This document shows, piece after piece, positions 43,508 through 53,225 of a stretch of DNA of 64,000 nucleotides. The notes below the pieces were generated by a model that did no database searches, was not told the origin of the DNA, and saw only the letters and a list, made by a program, of their open reading frames with translations. The position numbers and the translations under genes were made by a program. The stretch is from Bradyrhizobium sp. WSM3983 (GTDB taxonomy: Bacteria; Pseudomonadota; Alphaproteobacteria; Rhizobiales; Xanthobacteraceae): NCBI RefSeq assembly GCF_000473045.1, contig NZ_AXAY01000026.1, positions 62,001 to 126,000 of the forward strand. The letters are read 5' to 3'. Numbering within the stretch: the stretch's first letter is position 1; the number at the start of each line of letters is the position of its first letter.

Positions 43508-43879
43508 GGATGCAGCCCCGTCTGTCGGTGGTGTCCCACGCTAGCTCCTGACGCCTCATACTCGCCCTCGACGCAGGCTCAGCATAACCCAATCTGGGGC
43601 GGCAGGCCAAATCCCGGAACAAAAATACGTAAATATGATACCGTCCCGCTGCGCAGCATCACGGTTGCGGTCACAGTCCGATGCACCTCACGGCCAGGCC
43701 ATGGGGAGCTTTGTCGGCCCGGCCAATGGCCGACCGTCAAACGCCGTTTTGTTGGAAAAGGACGTGTTGTTGGAAAGGACTTGGGAGAGCCGGGCGTCCA
43801 CCGCGGTGGGATCAGGGGTGCGGACTGCGGCGTCAATTCCCTTGCGCGAAGCGCGCGAGCATCCGGTCGAAAACTACGG
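43508..43879. other. intergenic region without recognised gene
   Basis: 372 bases between the HD gene start and the end of the transglutaminase operon. Open frames here lack ribosome-binding sites and protein-like composition. A short AT-rich patch at about 43618-43640 (AAAAATACGTAAATATGATA) could be the HD gene promoter or a remnant of transferred DNA. Confidence 0.4.
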
Positions 43880-44758
43880 TCAGTCCACCAGCAGCACGTC
43901 CACGGCGACGCCGAGCTTCTGCTTCGGCGAGCCGACGATGATACCGTCCACGGGGGACACATCGGAGAAGTCGCGGCCGACCGCCAGGACGATGTGATCG
44001 TTGGCGACCAGCAGATCGTTGGTCGGATCGAAGTCGATCCAGCCAAGCTCCGCCCCGCACCACAGCGACACCCAGGCATGCGTGGCATCCGCGCCCTGCA
44101 AGCGCGGCTGGCCCGCCGGCGGAATGGTGCGCAGGTAACCGCTGACATAGGCCGCAGGCAGGCCGAGCCCGCGAAGCCCCGCGATCATGACATGGGCAAA
44201 ATCCTGGCAGACGCCGTGGCGCTTGTCGAAGACCTCGTTGAGCGGCGTCGAAATCACGGTGGCCTTGGGATCGTAGCGAAACTCGGTGCGGACGCGATGC
44301 ATGAGATCAACCGCACCGGCAAGGATACCTGCGCCTGACGCAAAGCTCTCGGCAGCATAGGCACTGACGGGGCGCAGCACCGGCACCAGCGGGCTCGCAA
44401 AGACATAACCGACCGGCGAGGACGGCCCGAGGCTTGTCGCTTCAAACGCGATGTCGCGGACGCTCTCCCACGGCGGACTTACGGCCTCGCGCGCCGGCGG
44501 CTTCCGCTCGACGGACACGCGCGAGCGCGAGTCGATGCGTAGATTGCGATGCGCGGCCTCGATCACGATGCTCTCGGTCAGCGTGCCGAAAAAGTCGCGG
44601 CGGACGTGGCGCTCGGACGGACGCGGACGGATCTCGACCTTGTGCGAGATCAGCTCCTGACCGTTGCCGTCCTTCGGCTCGAGCCGCAGCGTGCAGCGGG
44701 CGAAGCTGACCGGGCTCTCATATTCGTAGGTGGTGACGTGCCGGATGTCGTAGATCAC
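43880..44758 (-). CDS. transglutaminase-like cysteine peptidase family protein
   Basis: A 292-residue protein with an N-terminal bacterial transglutaminase-like region (YDIRHVTTYEYESPVSFARC) and a papain-fold core. The catalytic triad is Cys in HGVCQDFAHVMIAGLRGLG, His in DATHAWVSLW and Asp in WIDFDPTND. Members of this fold cleave or form amide bonds. The ATG at 44758 overlaps the end of the ATP-grasp gene by 4 bases. Last gene of a three-gene operon. Confidence 0.9.
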   Translation of the reverse strand: MIYDIRHVTTYEYESPVSFARCTLRLEPKDGNGQELISHKVEIRPRPSERHVRRDFFGTLTESIVIEAAHRNLRIDSRSRVSVERKPPAREAVSPPWESVRDIAFEATSLGPSSPVGYVFASPLVPVLRPVSAYAAESFASGAGILAGAVDLMHRVRTEFRYDPKATVISTPLNEVFDKRHGVCQDFAHVMIAGLRGLGLPAAYVSGYLRTIPPAGQPRLQGADATHAWVSLWCGAELGWIDFDPTNDLLVANDHIVLAVGRDFSDVSPVDGIIVGSPKQKLGVAVDVLLVD

Positions 44759-47277
44759 GCCAGCCCCGTCAGCTTCTCCGGCCGGCTCGCATTCGGACCA
44801 TGCGGGAAGTAGTGCAGCCCGATCGCCTCGGCGAGGCTGAGCAGATCCTGCTCCAGCGCGAAGAGTGTCTTGACCTCGAGCTTCTCGGCTTCCGCGGTGG
44901 CCAGCATGGACTGCACCGCCACGGCAAGCCGCTGCGGCTGCTCGATCAGGCCGTGCTCCTTCAGGCTAGGCAGCGCTGCGATATGCTCGTTCAAGGTCGC
45001 CACCTGGAAGGCGACCGAGCGCGGATTGTAGCTATCGAGCACCGCGAGGTCGCGCACCGGCGCCAGGATCGGCGCCAGCAGATAGCGCGAGCGATAGGTG
45101 ATCTGGGAGTCCACCAGCGTCAGCAGGATATCGAGGTCCTCGTCGCCGGCCTCGTCATAGGCGAACTGCCGTGCAAACCGCGCGGTGTTGATGGCGCGCT
45201 CGGTGCGGCGGCCGATATCGAGGAAGCGCCAGCCGGCGGCGCGATTCATGTTCTCTTGCGCCAGCCCCGCAAAGCTCGCGAGCTCCTGCAAGGTCAGCTC
45301 GGCTGCGCTCAGCACGCTGTCGTCGTCCTCGACCTCGTAAGATAGACGCTCGGCCATCTCGGTGATGACCTGCCAGGCATCGGGCGACAGCCGCTCGCGC
45401 AACGAGGTCGCCGTGCGCTGCGCCGAGCGCACCAGCGACAACGCCGAGCCGAAACGCTCCGGGCTTTGCAATGCTTCGGCGACGATGCGTCCCGGTGCCG
45501 CGCGCGAGGTCTGCGAGATCGCGCCCCAGGTCACCAGCAGGCGCTGGATCCGTTCGGCCGATTGCAGCGAGGCCGCAGTGCCCTTGTTGGGCCCGCTCGG
45601 CGAGCCCAGCGCACGGACCAGCCGCAGCGTCGCTTCGGCGCGTTCGAGATAGCGGCCGAGCCAGAACAGATTGTCGGCGGCGCGGCTTGGCAGCACGCCG
45701 GCAATGCGGCGAATGCGCACCTTGTCGGTCGCCGGCAACAGCGATGCGGTCGAGACCTTCTTGTCCGAAACCACCCAGACGTCGGCGGCACGGGCGCCAT
45801 CGCCCATCGACACAGCGCGCGCATCCGCCTGCTCGGCGATCCGGCAGAAGCCGCCGGGCATGATGGCCCAGCCATCCGGCGTTGCGGCCGCAAAGACGCG
45901 CAGTACGAAGGGACGCGGCGTGAGCTGCCCCTGCTCCCACACCGGCATGGTGGACAGGCGCACCACCTCCTGGCCGACATAATCCATGCCGCGCGCGCTG
46001 ATGGCATCGACCAGGCGCTGATGTCCGGCTGCGTCGAGCTCGCTTGCGAGCACCGGGCCGTTGCTGTCGAAGCCGGGCACGCCGCGGCGATAGGCGCCTT
46101 CGATCGCGACCTCGTCGAGCCGCGACAGCACTTCGTCGCGCGCCGAGCGCTGGCCGCACCACCAGGTCGCGATATGCGGCATCTTCAGCTCTTCACCGAG
46201 CAGGCGGCGGCTGAGGGCCGGCAGGAAGCCAAGCAGCGCCCTCGCCTCCAGCACGCCCGAGCCCGGCATGTTGGCGACGACGACGCCGTCCTTGCGCAGC
46301 ACGTCGATCAGGCCCGGCACGCCGAGATGCGAGGAGGCATCGAGCTCGAGCGGATCGAGCGAGTTGGAATCGACACGACGAAGAAGCACGTCGAGCCGCT
46401 TGAGCCCGGCGACCGTGCGGATGTGGATGCGATTGTCGCTGACGGCGAGGTCGTCGCCCTCGACCAAGAGGAAGCCGAGATAGCGCGCCAGCGTCGCGTG
46501 CTCGAAATAGGTCTCGCTGAAACTGCCGGGCGTGAGCACGCCGATCCGCGGCTCGTCGCGATCGGCGCGCCCGCGAAGGCTGTCGCGGAACGCCTCGAAG
46601 AACGGCGCGACGCGCGGCACGTTCATCGACTTGTAGAGATCGGAGAACGCGCGCGACAACACCAGGCGGTTTTCCAACGCGTAGCCCGCGCCCGACGGCG
46701 CCTGCGTACGGTCGCCGAGCACCCACCAGCGGCCATCGGGCCCGCGGCCGACATCGGCAGCATAGAGCGAGAGGTAGCGGCCACCCGGCGGCGGCACGCC
46801 GCAGACGGGGCGCAGATATTCGGGGCTGCCGGCGATCGCGCCCGCGGGCAGCGCGCCTTCCGCGACCAGCCGGCCCTCGCCATAAATGTCGCGCAGCACG
46901 AGCTCTAAAAGCTCGGCGCGCTGGGTGATGCCGTCGGAGAGCTGCTTCCAGTCGGCCTCATCAATCAGAAGCGGCAAATGGCTGATCGACCAGGGCCGGT
47001 CGGCGCTGTCGCCGGGCGCGCGGTAGGTGACGCCGGCCTCGCGCAGGTGACGGTCGGCCATGCCGAAGCGCCGCTCGACCTCGTCAGGCGCGAGCGCGCC
47101 GAAGGCGTTGAAGAAGCGGCTCCAGACCGCGCGTGGGGCGCCGTCGGGCCCCAGGAACTCGTCGGGAATGCCGGGCAGGCGGCGATAGTCGCGGACCCAT
47201 TGCGCGAGGCGGCGCTGGCCTTCACGCTGGCCTTGCGCCTTACCCGCCTTGTCCTGTTCGGCTGCGCCCTCGCCCAT
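44755..47277 (-). CDS. circularly permuted ATP-grasp protein fused to an alpha-E domain
   Basis: An 840-residue two-domain fusion. Residues about 30-500 form a circularly permuted ATP-grasp enzyme (LRDIYGEGRLVAEGALPAG near the start, then RWWVLGDRTQAPSGAGYALENR, ALLGFLPALSRRLLGEELKMP). From about 540 to the end is the alpha-helical alpha-E domain (AADNLFWLGRYLERAEATLRLVRAL). In many genomes these two parts are separate genes. ATP-grasp enzymes of this type are predicted to ligate amino acids or peptides. ATG 47277 is preceded by GGGAGAGG. It starts 27 bases after the DUF2126 gene. Confidence 0.9.
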   Translation of the reverse strand: MGEGAAEQDKAGKAQGQREGQRRLAQWVRDYRRLPGIPDEFLGPDGAPRAVWSRFFNAFGALAPDEVERRFGMADRHLREAGVTYRAPGDSADRPWSISHLPLLIDEADWKQLSDGITQRAELLELVLRDIYGEGRLVAEGALPAGAIAGSPEYLRPVCGVPPPGGRYLSLYAADVGRGPDGRWWVLGDRTQAPSGAGYALENRLVLSRAFSDLYKSMNVPRVAPFFEAFRDSLRGRADRDEPRIGVLTPGSFSETYFEHATLARYLGFLLVEGDDLAVSDNRIHIRTVAGLKRLDVLLRRVDSNSLDPLELDASSHLGVPGLIDVLRKDGVVVANMPGSGVLEARALLGFLPALSRRLLGEELKMPHIATWWCGQRSARDEVLSRLDEVAIEGAYRRGVPGFDSNGPVLASELDAAGHQRLVDAISARGMDYVGQEVVRLSTMPVWEQGQLTPRPFVLRVFAAATPDGWAIMPGGFCRIAEQADARAVSMGDGARAADVWVVSDKKVSTASLLPATDKVRIRRIAGVLPSRAADNLFWLGRYLERAEATLRLVRALGSPSGPNKGTAASLQSAERIQRLLVTWGAISQTSRAAPGRIVAEALQSPERFGSALSLVRSAQRTATSLRERLSPDAWQVITEMAERLSYEVEDDDSVLSAAELTLQELASFAGLAQENMNRAAGWRFLDIGRRTERAINTARFARQFAYDEAGDEDLDILLTLVDSQITYRSRYLLAPILAPVRDLAVLDSYNPRSVAFQVATLNEHIAALPSLKEHGLIEQPQRLAVAVQSMLATAEAEKLEVKTLFALEQDLLSLAEAIGLHYFPHGPNASRPEKLTGLA

Positions 47278-47304
47278 GCGCCTCTCCCTGCCCCACCATC
47301 ATAC

Positions 47305-50300
47305 TCATTGCAGAAGCGGGGTCCGCAAGTCGAGGGTCAGCGGGAATTCATTTGTGCGTTCCTCGGGCGGCGGCTGCATGGGGCCGGGCGTATGGCCGTG
47401 GTCCTGGAAGCGCGCCAGCCGCCGCGCCTCGGCCTCATAGGTGTTGACGGGCTTGGTGTCGTAGCTGCGGCCGCCGGGATGGGCGACATGATAGACGCAG
47501 CCGCCGAGCGAGCGGCCATTCCAGGTGTCGATCAGGTCGAAGGTCAGGGGTGCGTGGACCGGGATGGTCGGATGCAGGCCGGAGGCCGGCTGCCAGGCCT
47601 TGAAGCGGACGCCGGCCACGGCCTCGGCCGAACGGCCGGTCGAGGTCATCGGCAGGCGGCGACCGTTGCAGGTGACGATGTGGCGTCCCTCGACAAAACC
47701 TTCCGCCTTGACCTGGAGCCGTTCGACCGACGAGTCGACATAGCGCACGGTGCCGCCGGCCGAGCCTTCCTCGCCGAGCACGTGCCAGGGCTCCAGCGCC
47801 TGGCGCAACTCCAGCGTCACGCCGCCTTGGTGGACGCGGCCGAAGGCAGGGAAGCGGAATTCGAGCTGGGCCAGATACCATTCCGGCTCGAACGGATAGC
47901 CGGAACTCTTGAGCTCGGAGAGCACCTCCTGAAAATCTTCCCAGATGAAATGCGGCAGCATGAAGCGATCATGAAGCGCGGTGCCCCAGCGCACGAACTT
48001 GCCTTGTTGGGGCTCGCGCCAGAACTTTGCGATCAGCGCGCGGATCAGGAGCTGTTGCGCCAGCGACATGCGCGGATCCGGCGGCATTTCGAGCGCGCGG
48101 AATTCGACGAGGCCGAGCCGGCCCGTGGGACCATCCGGCGAATAGAGCTTATCGATGCAGATCTCGGCGCGATGGGTGTTGCCGGTGATGTCGACGAGCA
48201 GATGCCGGAACAGCCGATCCACCAGCCACAGCGGCGTCTGGTAGCCCGGCGGCGGCACGTGCGAGAGTGCGATCTCGAGCTCGTAGATGCTGTCGTGACG
48301 CGCCTCATCGATGCGTGGCGCCTGGCTGGTCGGGCCGATGAAGAGGCCGGAGAAGAAGTAGGACAGCGAGGGATGCCGCTGCCAGTACAGCACCAGGCTC
48401 TTCAAAAGATCAGGCCGGCGCAGGAACGGCGAATCCTGTGGGCTCGAGCCGCCAACCACGACGTGGTTGCCGCCGCCGGTGCCGGTGTGGCGGCCATCGA
48501 CCAGGAAACGGTTGGCGCCGAGGCGTATCTTGCCGGCATCTTCATAGAGCCCGACGGTGATGTCGACCGCCTCGCGCCAATTCTTTGCCGGCTGGACATT
48601 AACCTCGATGACGCCGGGGTCAGGCGTCACCTTGATGACCTCGATGCGCGGATCGAACGGCGGTGCATAGCCCTCGACATGGACCTGGAGCTGCATCTCC
48701 TCGGCCGTGGCTTCGAGCGCCGCGATCATTTCGAGATAATCCTCGATGCGTTCGACCGGCGGCATGAAGGCGCAGATCACGCCGTCGCGGACCTCGATCG
48801 ACAGCGCGGTACGGACGGGGACGGACGTGTTGAGCTGCTCGGGCGCGACCCGCGGCGGCGGCGATTCCGGGCGCGCCGGGAGGCTGAACACCGGCAGCTT
48901 GTCGCGCGCCTCCATCGGATCCCGCTCGATGATGTAGGGATATTGATCGGGTGGGACGTAGCCGAGCGAGTCGAGCGGCAGGCGCAGGCCGAGAGGCGAA
49001 TCGCCGGGCATCAGGAACAGATGATTGCGCCGGAGTTGCCAGCGCTCGCTGCGCCAGCGTGGCGGCGCGTTCCAGCGCTGCACCGGCAGCACATAGCCGC
49101 GTGGCTTGCGGAGGCCCTGATCGAACACCCGCGCCATGCGCGCGCGTTCCTCCGGATTGGACAATTTGGAATCGGACGGATCGACGTTGACGGGAAGCTC
49201 GGCCTCCTTCAGCAGCCAATAGGCGGTGTCCTCATAGGCCGGAATGATGTAGCCGGGATCGAGCCCGAGCCGCGCCGCCGTGCCTTCCATGAAATCCTCG
49301 GCGTCCTCGGTCACGGCGCGCTTGGGCTTCTCGATCTTGGCGATGAGGTCGCCATTCTTCCAGATCGGCACGCCGTCCTTGCGCCAGTAGAGGCCAAAGG
49401 CCCAGCGTGGCAGGCTCTCGCCGGGATACCATTTGCCCTGGCCGTAATGCAGCAGGCCTCCGGCTGCGAAGCGGTTGCGCAGGCGGCGGATCAGATCGTC
49501 ACCGAGCGCGCGCTTGGTCGGGCCGACGGCTTCCGTATTCCACTCCGCCGCTTCGAGATCATCCACGGAAACGAAGGTCGGTTCGCCACCCATGGTGAGG
49601 CGCACGTCTTGGGCTGCGAGATCGCCGTCAACCTGCTCGCCGAGATCGTTGAGCCGCGTCCAGGATTCGTCCGAGAATGGCTTTGTGATACGCGGCGCTT
49701 CGCGGATGCGGCGGACGCTCATATCGAAATCGAATTCGACTTCTGCAAAGCCGGCGCCGCCGGAGATCGGCGCAGCCGAACGATAATGCGGTGTTGCCGC
49801 GACCGGGATGTGCCCCTCGCCCGCGAGCATGCCGGAGGTCGCATCGAAGCCGATCCAGCCCGCGCCCGGCAGATAGACCTCGGCCCAGGCGTGCAGATCA
49901 GTAAAATCGTTCTCCACCTCCGGCGGTCCCTCGATCGGATCGATGTCGGGGCGGATCTGGATCAGATAGCCGGAGACGAAACGGGCGGCGAGGCCGAGAT
50001 GGCGGAAGGTCTGGATCAGAAGCCAGGCGGAGTCGCGGCACGATCCGGCGCAAGAGGAGAGCGTCTCCTCCGGCGTCTGCACGCCCGGCTCCATGCGGAT
50101 GACGTAGTTGATCCTCTGTTGCAGCTCCCTGTTCAAATCGACCAGGAAGTTGACGGTGTTCGGCGCTTCGCGCGGGATCGAGGCGAGATATTTTGCGAAC
50201 GCGGGATCGGGCTTGATGGTCTCGAGATACGGCGCCAGCTCGGTCTTGAGGTCCTTCGGGTAGTCGAACGGAAAGCTGTCGGCGTAGGGCTCGACGAAGA

Positions 50301-50577
50301 AGTCGAACGGGTTGACCACGGTCATCTGCGCCGTGAAGTCGACCTCGAATTTCAACTCGGTCGTCTTCTCCGGGAAGACGTAGCGGGCGAGCCAGTTGCC
50401 CTGCGGGTCCTGCTGCCAGTTCACGAAGTGATTGGCCGGCGTAACCTTGAGCGAATAGCTCAGGATCGGCGTGCGCGTATGCGGCGCCGGCCGCAGGCGG
50501 ATGGTCTGCGGTCCCAGATCGATCGGGCGGTCGTATTTGTAGTGCGTGACGTGGTGTAATGCGACGTAGATCGACAC
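47305..50577 (-). CDS. transglutaminase family protein with DUF2126 domain
   Basis: A 1090-residue protein. GTG 50577 is taken as start, giving VSIYVALHHVTHYKYDRP, the usual N-terminus. The first 300 residues are a transglutaminase-like domain with Cys in SSCAGSCRDSAWLLIQTFRHLG, His in LHAWAEVYLPGAGWIGFD and the Asp in that same strand. The remaining roughly 800 residues are the DUF2126 region of unknown function. First gene of the operon with the ATP-grasp/alpha-E and small transglutaminase genes. Some 30 residues upstream of the GTG remain open but have no support. Confidence 0.9.
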   Translation of the reverse strand: MSIYVALHHVTHYKYDRPIDLGPQTIRLRPAPHTRTPILSYSLKVTPANHFVNWQQDPQGNWLARYVFPEKTTELKFEVDFTAQMTVVNPFDFFVEPYADSFPFDYPKDLKTELAPYLETIKPDPAFAKYLASIPREAPNTVNFLVDLNRELQQRINYVIRMEPGVQTPEETLSSCAGSCRDSAWLLIQTFRHLGLAARFVSGYLIQIRPDIDPIEGPPEVENDFTDLHAWAEVYLPGAGWIGFDATSGMLAGEGHIPVAATPHYRSAAPISGGAGFAEVEFDFDMSVRRIREAPRITKPFSDESWTRLNDLGEQVDGDLAAQDVRLTMGGEPTFVSVDDLEAAEWNTEAVGPTKRALGDDLIRRLRNRFAAGGLLHYGQGKWYPGESLPRWAFGLYWRKDGVPIWKNGDLIAKIEKPKRAVTEDAEDFMEGTAARLGLDPGYIIPAYEDTAYWLLKEAELPVNVDPSDSKLSNPEERARMARVFDQGLRKPRGYVLPVQRWNAPPRWRSERWQLRRNHLFLMPGDSPLGLRLPLDSLGYVPPDQYPYIIERDPMEARDKLPVFSLPARPESPPPRVAPEQLNTSVPVRTALSIEVRDGVICAFMPPVERIEDYLEMIAALEATAEEMQLQVHVEGYAPPFDPRIEVIKVTPDPGVIEVNVQPAKNWREAVDITVGLYEDAGKIRLGANRFLVDGRHTGTGGGNHVVVGGSSPQDSPFLRRPDLLKSLVLYWQRHPSLSYFFSGLFIGPTSQAPRIDEARHDSIYELEIALSHVPPPGYQTPLWLVDRLFRHLLVDITGNTHRAEICIDKLYSPDGPTGRLGLVEFRALEMPPDPRMSLAQQLLIRALIAKFWREPQQGKFVRWGTALHDRFMLPHFIWEDFQEVLSELKSSGYPFEPEWYLAQLEFRFPAFGRVHQGGVTLELRQALEPWHVLGEEGSAGGTVRYVDSSVERLQVKAEGFVEGRHIVTCNGRRLPMTSTGRSAEAVAGVRFKAWQPASGLHPTIPVHAPLTFDLIDTWNGRSLGGCVYHVAHPGGRSYDTKPVNTYEAEARRLARFQDHGHTPGPMQPPPEERTNEFPLTLDLRTPLLQ

Positions 50578-50682
50578 GGGGTACGGTGCTCCAGCAGCTT
50601 TTTTGAGCAGAACACTGCTGGTGACCTCGATCAAGCATTAACAACGGGCAGCGCGTGCCTACGGCACGGGCTGCACGCTCAA

Positions 50683-52206
50683 CTACATCGTCGCGCCCAG
50701 CACCCAGGGCGCGAACTCGGCGCCGCCGAAATCGAAGCTTTCGCTCTTGGTCGGCTGGCCGGACGCGGTCTTGAGGATGAGATCGAAGATGCGCTCGCCG
50801 CACTCCTGGACGCTCTCCTCGCCTTCGAGGATGGTGCCGCAATTGACGTCCATGTCCTCTTCCATGCGCTTGTACATGGGCGTGTTGGTGGCGAGCTTGA
50901 TCGAGGGCGCGGGCTTGCAGCCAAACACGCTGCCGCGGCCGGTGGTGAAGCAGACCAGGTTGGCGCCGCCGGCGACCTGGCCGGTGGCGGCGACCGGATC
51001 GTAGCCGGGCGTGTCCATGAACACGAAGCCGCGCTTGGTCACCGGCTCGGCGTAGCGCAGCACGTCGACGAGATTGGTGGTGCCGGCCTTCGCCATCGCG
51101 CCGAGCGACTTTTCCAGAATGGTGGTGAGACCGCCGGCCTTGTTGCCTGGGCTCGGATTGGCGTTCATCTCGGCGCCTTCGCGCTCGGTGTATTCGTCCC
51201 ACCAGCGCATGAGATCGACGAGCTTCTCGCCGACCTCGCGGCTCACGGCACGGCGCGTGAGCAGATGCTCGGCGCCGTAGGTCTCGGGCGTTTCCGACAG
51301 GATCACGGTGCCGCCGTGACGGACGATGAGATCGCTGGCAGCACCGAGCGCAGGGTTAGCCGACACGCCCGAATAACCGTCCGAGCCGCCGCATTGCAGC
51401 GCCACGGTCAATTCGCTCACCGGCACGGACTCTCGCTTGACCTTGTTGGAGTCGGCGAGTGCCTCGCTCACGAAGGCGATGCCGGCTTCCACCGTCTTGC
51501 GGGTGCCGCCGACCTCCTGGATGTCCATCGCACGCAGGCGGCCGGCGAGCTTCTGCTCTTCCATCAGGCCGCCGATCTGGTTCACCTCGCAGCCCAGCCC
51601 CAGCACGATGACGTGGGAGAAATTGACGTGCCGCGCATAGCCGCCGAGCGTGCGGCGGAGCAGCGCGAGCGGCTCGTTCTGCGTCATGCCGCAGCCGGTC
51701 TTGTGGGTCAGCGCGACCACGCCGTCGACATTGGGGAATTCGGCCAGCGGATTGTCGCCGGTGAAGGGATTCTTCTTGAAGACGTCGGCGACGAGGCTTG
51801 CGACATGCGCGCTGCAATTCACCGAGGTGAGGATGCCGATATAGTTGCGCGTGGCGACGCGGCCGTCCGGGCGGCGGATGCCCTCGAAGGTCGCCGGCAG
51901 GTCGAAATTCGGCGTCGGCTTGACGTCGGCGCAATAGGCGTAGTCCTTGGCGAAATCGCCCATGCCGATGTTCTGCACGTGCACGTGCTGGCCGGGCGCG
52001 ATCGGCATCGTCGCAAAGCCGATGATCTGTCCGTAGCGGATGACAGGCTCGCCCACCGCGATCGGCTTGATCGCGACCTTGTGGCCGGAGGGGATGCGCT
52101 CGACCGTGGTCACGCCATCAGCGACCACTGTTCCCGGCGGCAGGCTCGCGCGCGCGATCAGCACGCCGTCAGCGGGATGCAGGCGAATGACGGGGCTGAT
52201 GGTCAT
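50683..52206 (-). CDS. UxaA/GarD family hydrolyase (altronate or galactarate dehydratase-like)
   Basis: A 507-residue protein. Residues 1-95 are a SAF-type domain (VIRLHPADGVLIARASLPPG) and the rest is the UxaA/GarD catalytic body, with THKTGCGMTQNEPLALL, GLGCEVNQIGGLMEE, ALQCGGSDGYSGVSANPALG and FTTGRGSVFGCKPAPSIKLATN. The Cys/His-rich motifs bind iron in this family. It dehydrates sugar acids. ATG 52206 has AAGGAG upstream. It precedes and is co-directional with the aldolase, pointing to a sugar-acid route ending in pyruvate or a related keto acid. Confidence 0.9.
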   Translation of the reverse strand: MTISPVIRLHPADGVLIARASLPPGTVVADGVTTVERIPSGHKVAIKPIAVGEPVIRYGQIIGFATMPIAPGQHVHVQNIGMGDFAKDYAYCADVKPTPNFDLPATFEGIRRPDGRVATRNYIGILTSVNCSAHVASLVADVFKKNPFTGDNPLAEFPNVDGVVALTHKTGCGMTQNEPLALLRRTLGGYARHVNFSHVIVLGLGCEVNQIGGLMEEQKLAGRLRAMDIQEVGGTRKTVEAGIAFVSEALADSNKVKRESVPVSELTVALQCGGSDGYSGVSANPALGAASDLIVRHGGTVILSETPETYGAEHLLTRRAVSREVGEKLVDLMRWWDEYTEREGAEMNANPSPGNKAGGLTTILEKSLGAMAKAGTTNLVDVLRYAEPVTKRGFVFMDTPGYDPVAATGQVAGGANLVCFTTGRGSVFGCKPAPSIKLATNTPMYKRMEEDMDVNCGTILEGEESVQECGERIFDLILKTASGQPTKSESFDFGGAEFAPWVLGATM

Positions 52207-52226
52207 GGCGAATCTCCTTCGGAGCC

Positions 52227-52282
52227 GAGTAGCGAATGGTGAGTGGCGAATGGAAAAAGGGGAGCGGCACCATTCGCTACTC
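52227..52282. repeat. intergenic inverted repeat
   Basis: Perfect 15-base arms GAGTAGCGAATGGTG (52227-52241) and CACCATTCGCTACTC (52268-52282), with further GCGAATGG copies between and after. It lies between the aldolase stop and the dehydratase start. It resembles dispersed Bradyrhizobium repeats. Confidence 0.75.
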
Positions 52283-52305
52283 CCCATTCGCCATTCGCGA
52301 GTTTC

Positions 52306-53082
52306 CTAGGCCTTGCCGGCTGAATCCTTGCGGGTCGCATTCACCTGCATCTTGGCGTAGGTCGTCATCATGCCGACCTCGTTCGAGAGCGTCACCAGCT
52401 TGAAGCCCATGTTGATGGCGCGTGCCGCACCTTCGGCGCCGCTGCAATGGATGCCCGGGAAGAGCCCGCGCTTGTCGCACTCCTTGATGATCTTGTCGTA
52501 GATCGCGAGGATCTCAGGCTCGGTGCGATCGAGCTTCGGCTCGAGGCCGTAGGAGAAGCCGAGGTCGGACGGGCCGATATAGACACCGTTGAGGCCTTCG
52601 ACGTCGAGGATCGCTTCCATGTTCTCGACCGCCGTCTTCGTCTCCATCATCGGCAGCAGCACGATGTCGTCGTTGGCCGTCTTCTGGTAGGAGCCCGCGG
52701 TGCCGTACATGCCGGCGCGGATCGGTCCGTTGGAGCGGACGCCCTTCGGCGGGTACTTCGAATAGGAAACGAGGTTCCTGGCTTCCTGCGGCGTGTTGAC
52801 CATCGGGCAGATCACGCCATAGGCGCCGCCGTCAAGCACTTTGCCGATGATGCCGGGCTCGTTCCAGGGCACGCGGACCATCGGGGTCACCGGGTGCTTG
52901 TCCATGGCCTGGAAGCACTGCACCATCGAGAGATAATCCTGCACGCCATGCTGCATATCGACGGTGACGCTGTCGAAGCCGCATTGCGCGATCATCTCAG
53001 CCGAGAAGCCGGAGGGTATAGCCAGCCACGCGTTGACCACGGCCTTGCCCGACTTCCAGATTTCCTTGACCTTGTTCGCCAC
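52306..53082 (-). CDS. HpcH/HpaI family aldolase
   Basis: A 258-residue class II aldolase barrel. Signature segments: FDSVTVDMQHGVQDY, VPWNEPGIIGKVLDGGAYGVICPMV with the metal-binding Glu/Asp nearby, and LNGVYIGPSDLGFSYG. It splits or makes 4-hydroxy-2-oxoacids with pyruvate. Two roles fit: the last step of homoprotocatechuate breakdown (HpaI), because the hpa genes start 1 kb away, or a step after the UxaA-type dehydratase on the same strand. The second is favoured by gene direction. The symbol is left blank for that reason. Confidence 0.85.
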   Translation of the reverse strand: MANKVKEIWKSGKAVVNAWLAIPSGFSAEMIAQCGFDSVTVDMQHGVQDYLSMVQCFQAMDKHPVTPMVRVPWNEPGIIGKVLDGGAYGVICPMVNTPQEARNLVSYSKYPPKGVRSNGPIRAGMYGTAGSYQKTANDDIVLLPMMETKTAVENMEAILDVEGLNGVYIGPSDLGFSYGLEPKLDRTEPEILAIYDKIIKECDKRGLFPGIHCSGAEGAARAINMGFKLVTLSNEVGMMTTYAKMQVNATRKDSAGKA

Positions 53083-53225
53083 GTTGCCTTCCTTCTTCGT
53101 TTGTTTGGACCGTGTTTTTGGACCGCGTTGTCTAGACCGTCGTCACCACGCCGAGCGCCACGACAGCACGACCTCGCTGTTACCGCGAACCGGGTCGCCG
53201 CGCTACGCTCGCAATGACGCAAGAC

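Noticed and set aside
43635..43997. A 120-codon plus-strand frame in the gap before the transglutaminase gene
   Set aside because: Half of it is antisense to the transglutaminase gene; no ribosome-binding site or family.
46978..50559. A 1193-codon open frame on the plus strand opposite the transglutaminase operon
   Set aside because: It is antisense to two well-supported genes in high-GC DNA, has the low-complexity Arg/Ala/His composition of shadow frames and no ribosome-binding site or domain.
50683..53082. Reading the UxaA-type gene and aldolase as part of the hpa operon
   Set aside because: They are on the opposite strand, beyond the marR gene, and the dehydratase has no step in homoprotocatechuate breakdown; only the aldolase could serve both.
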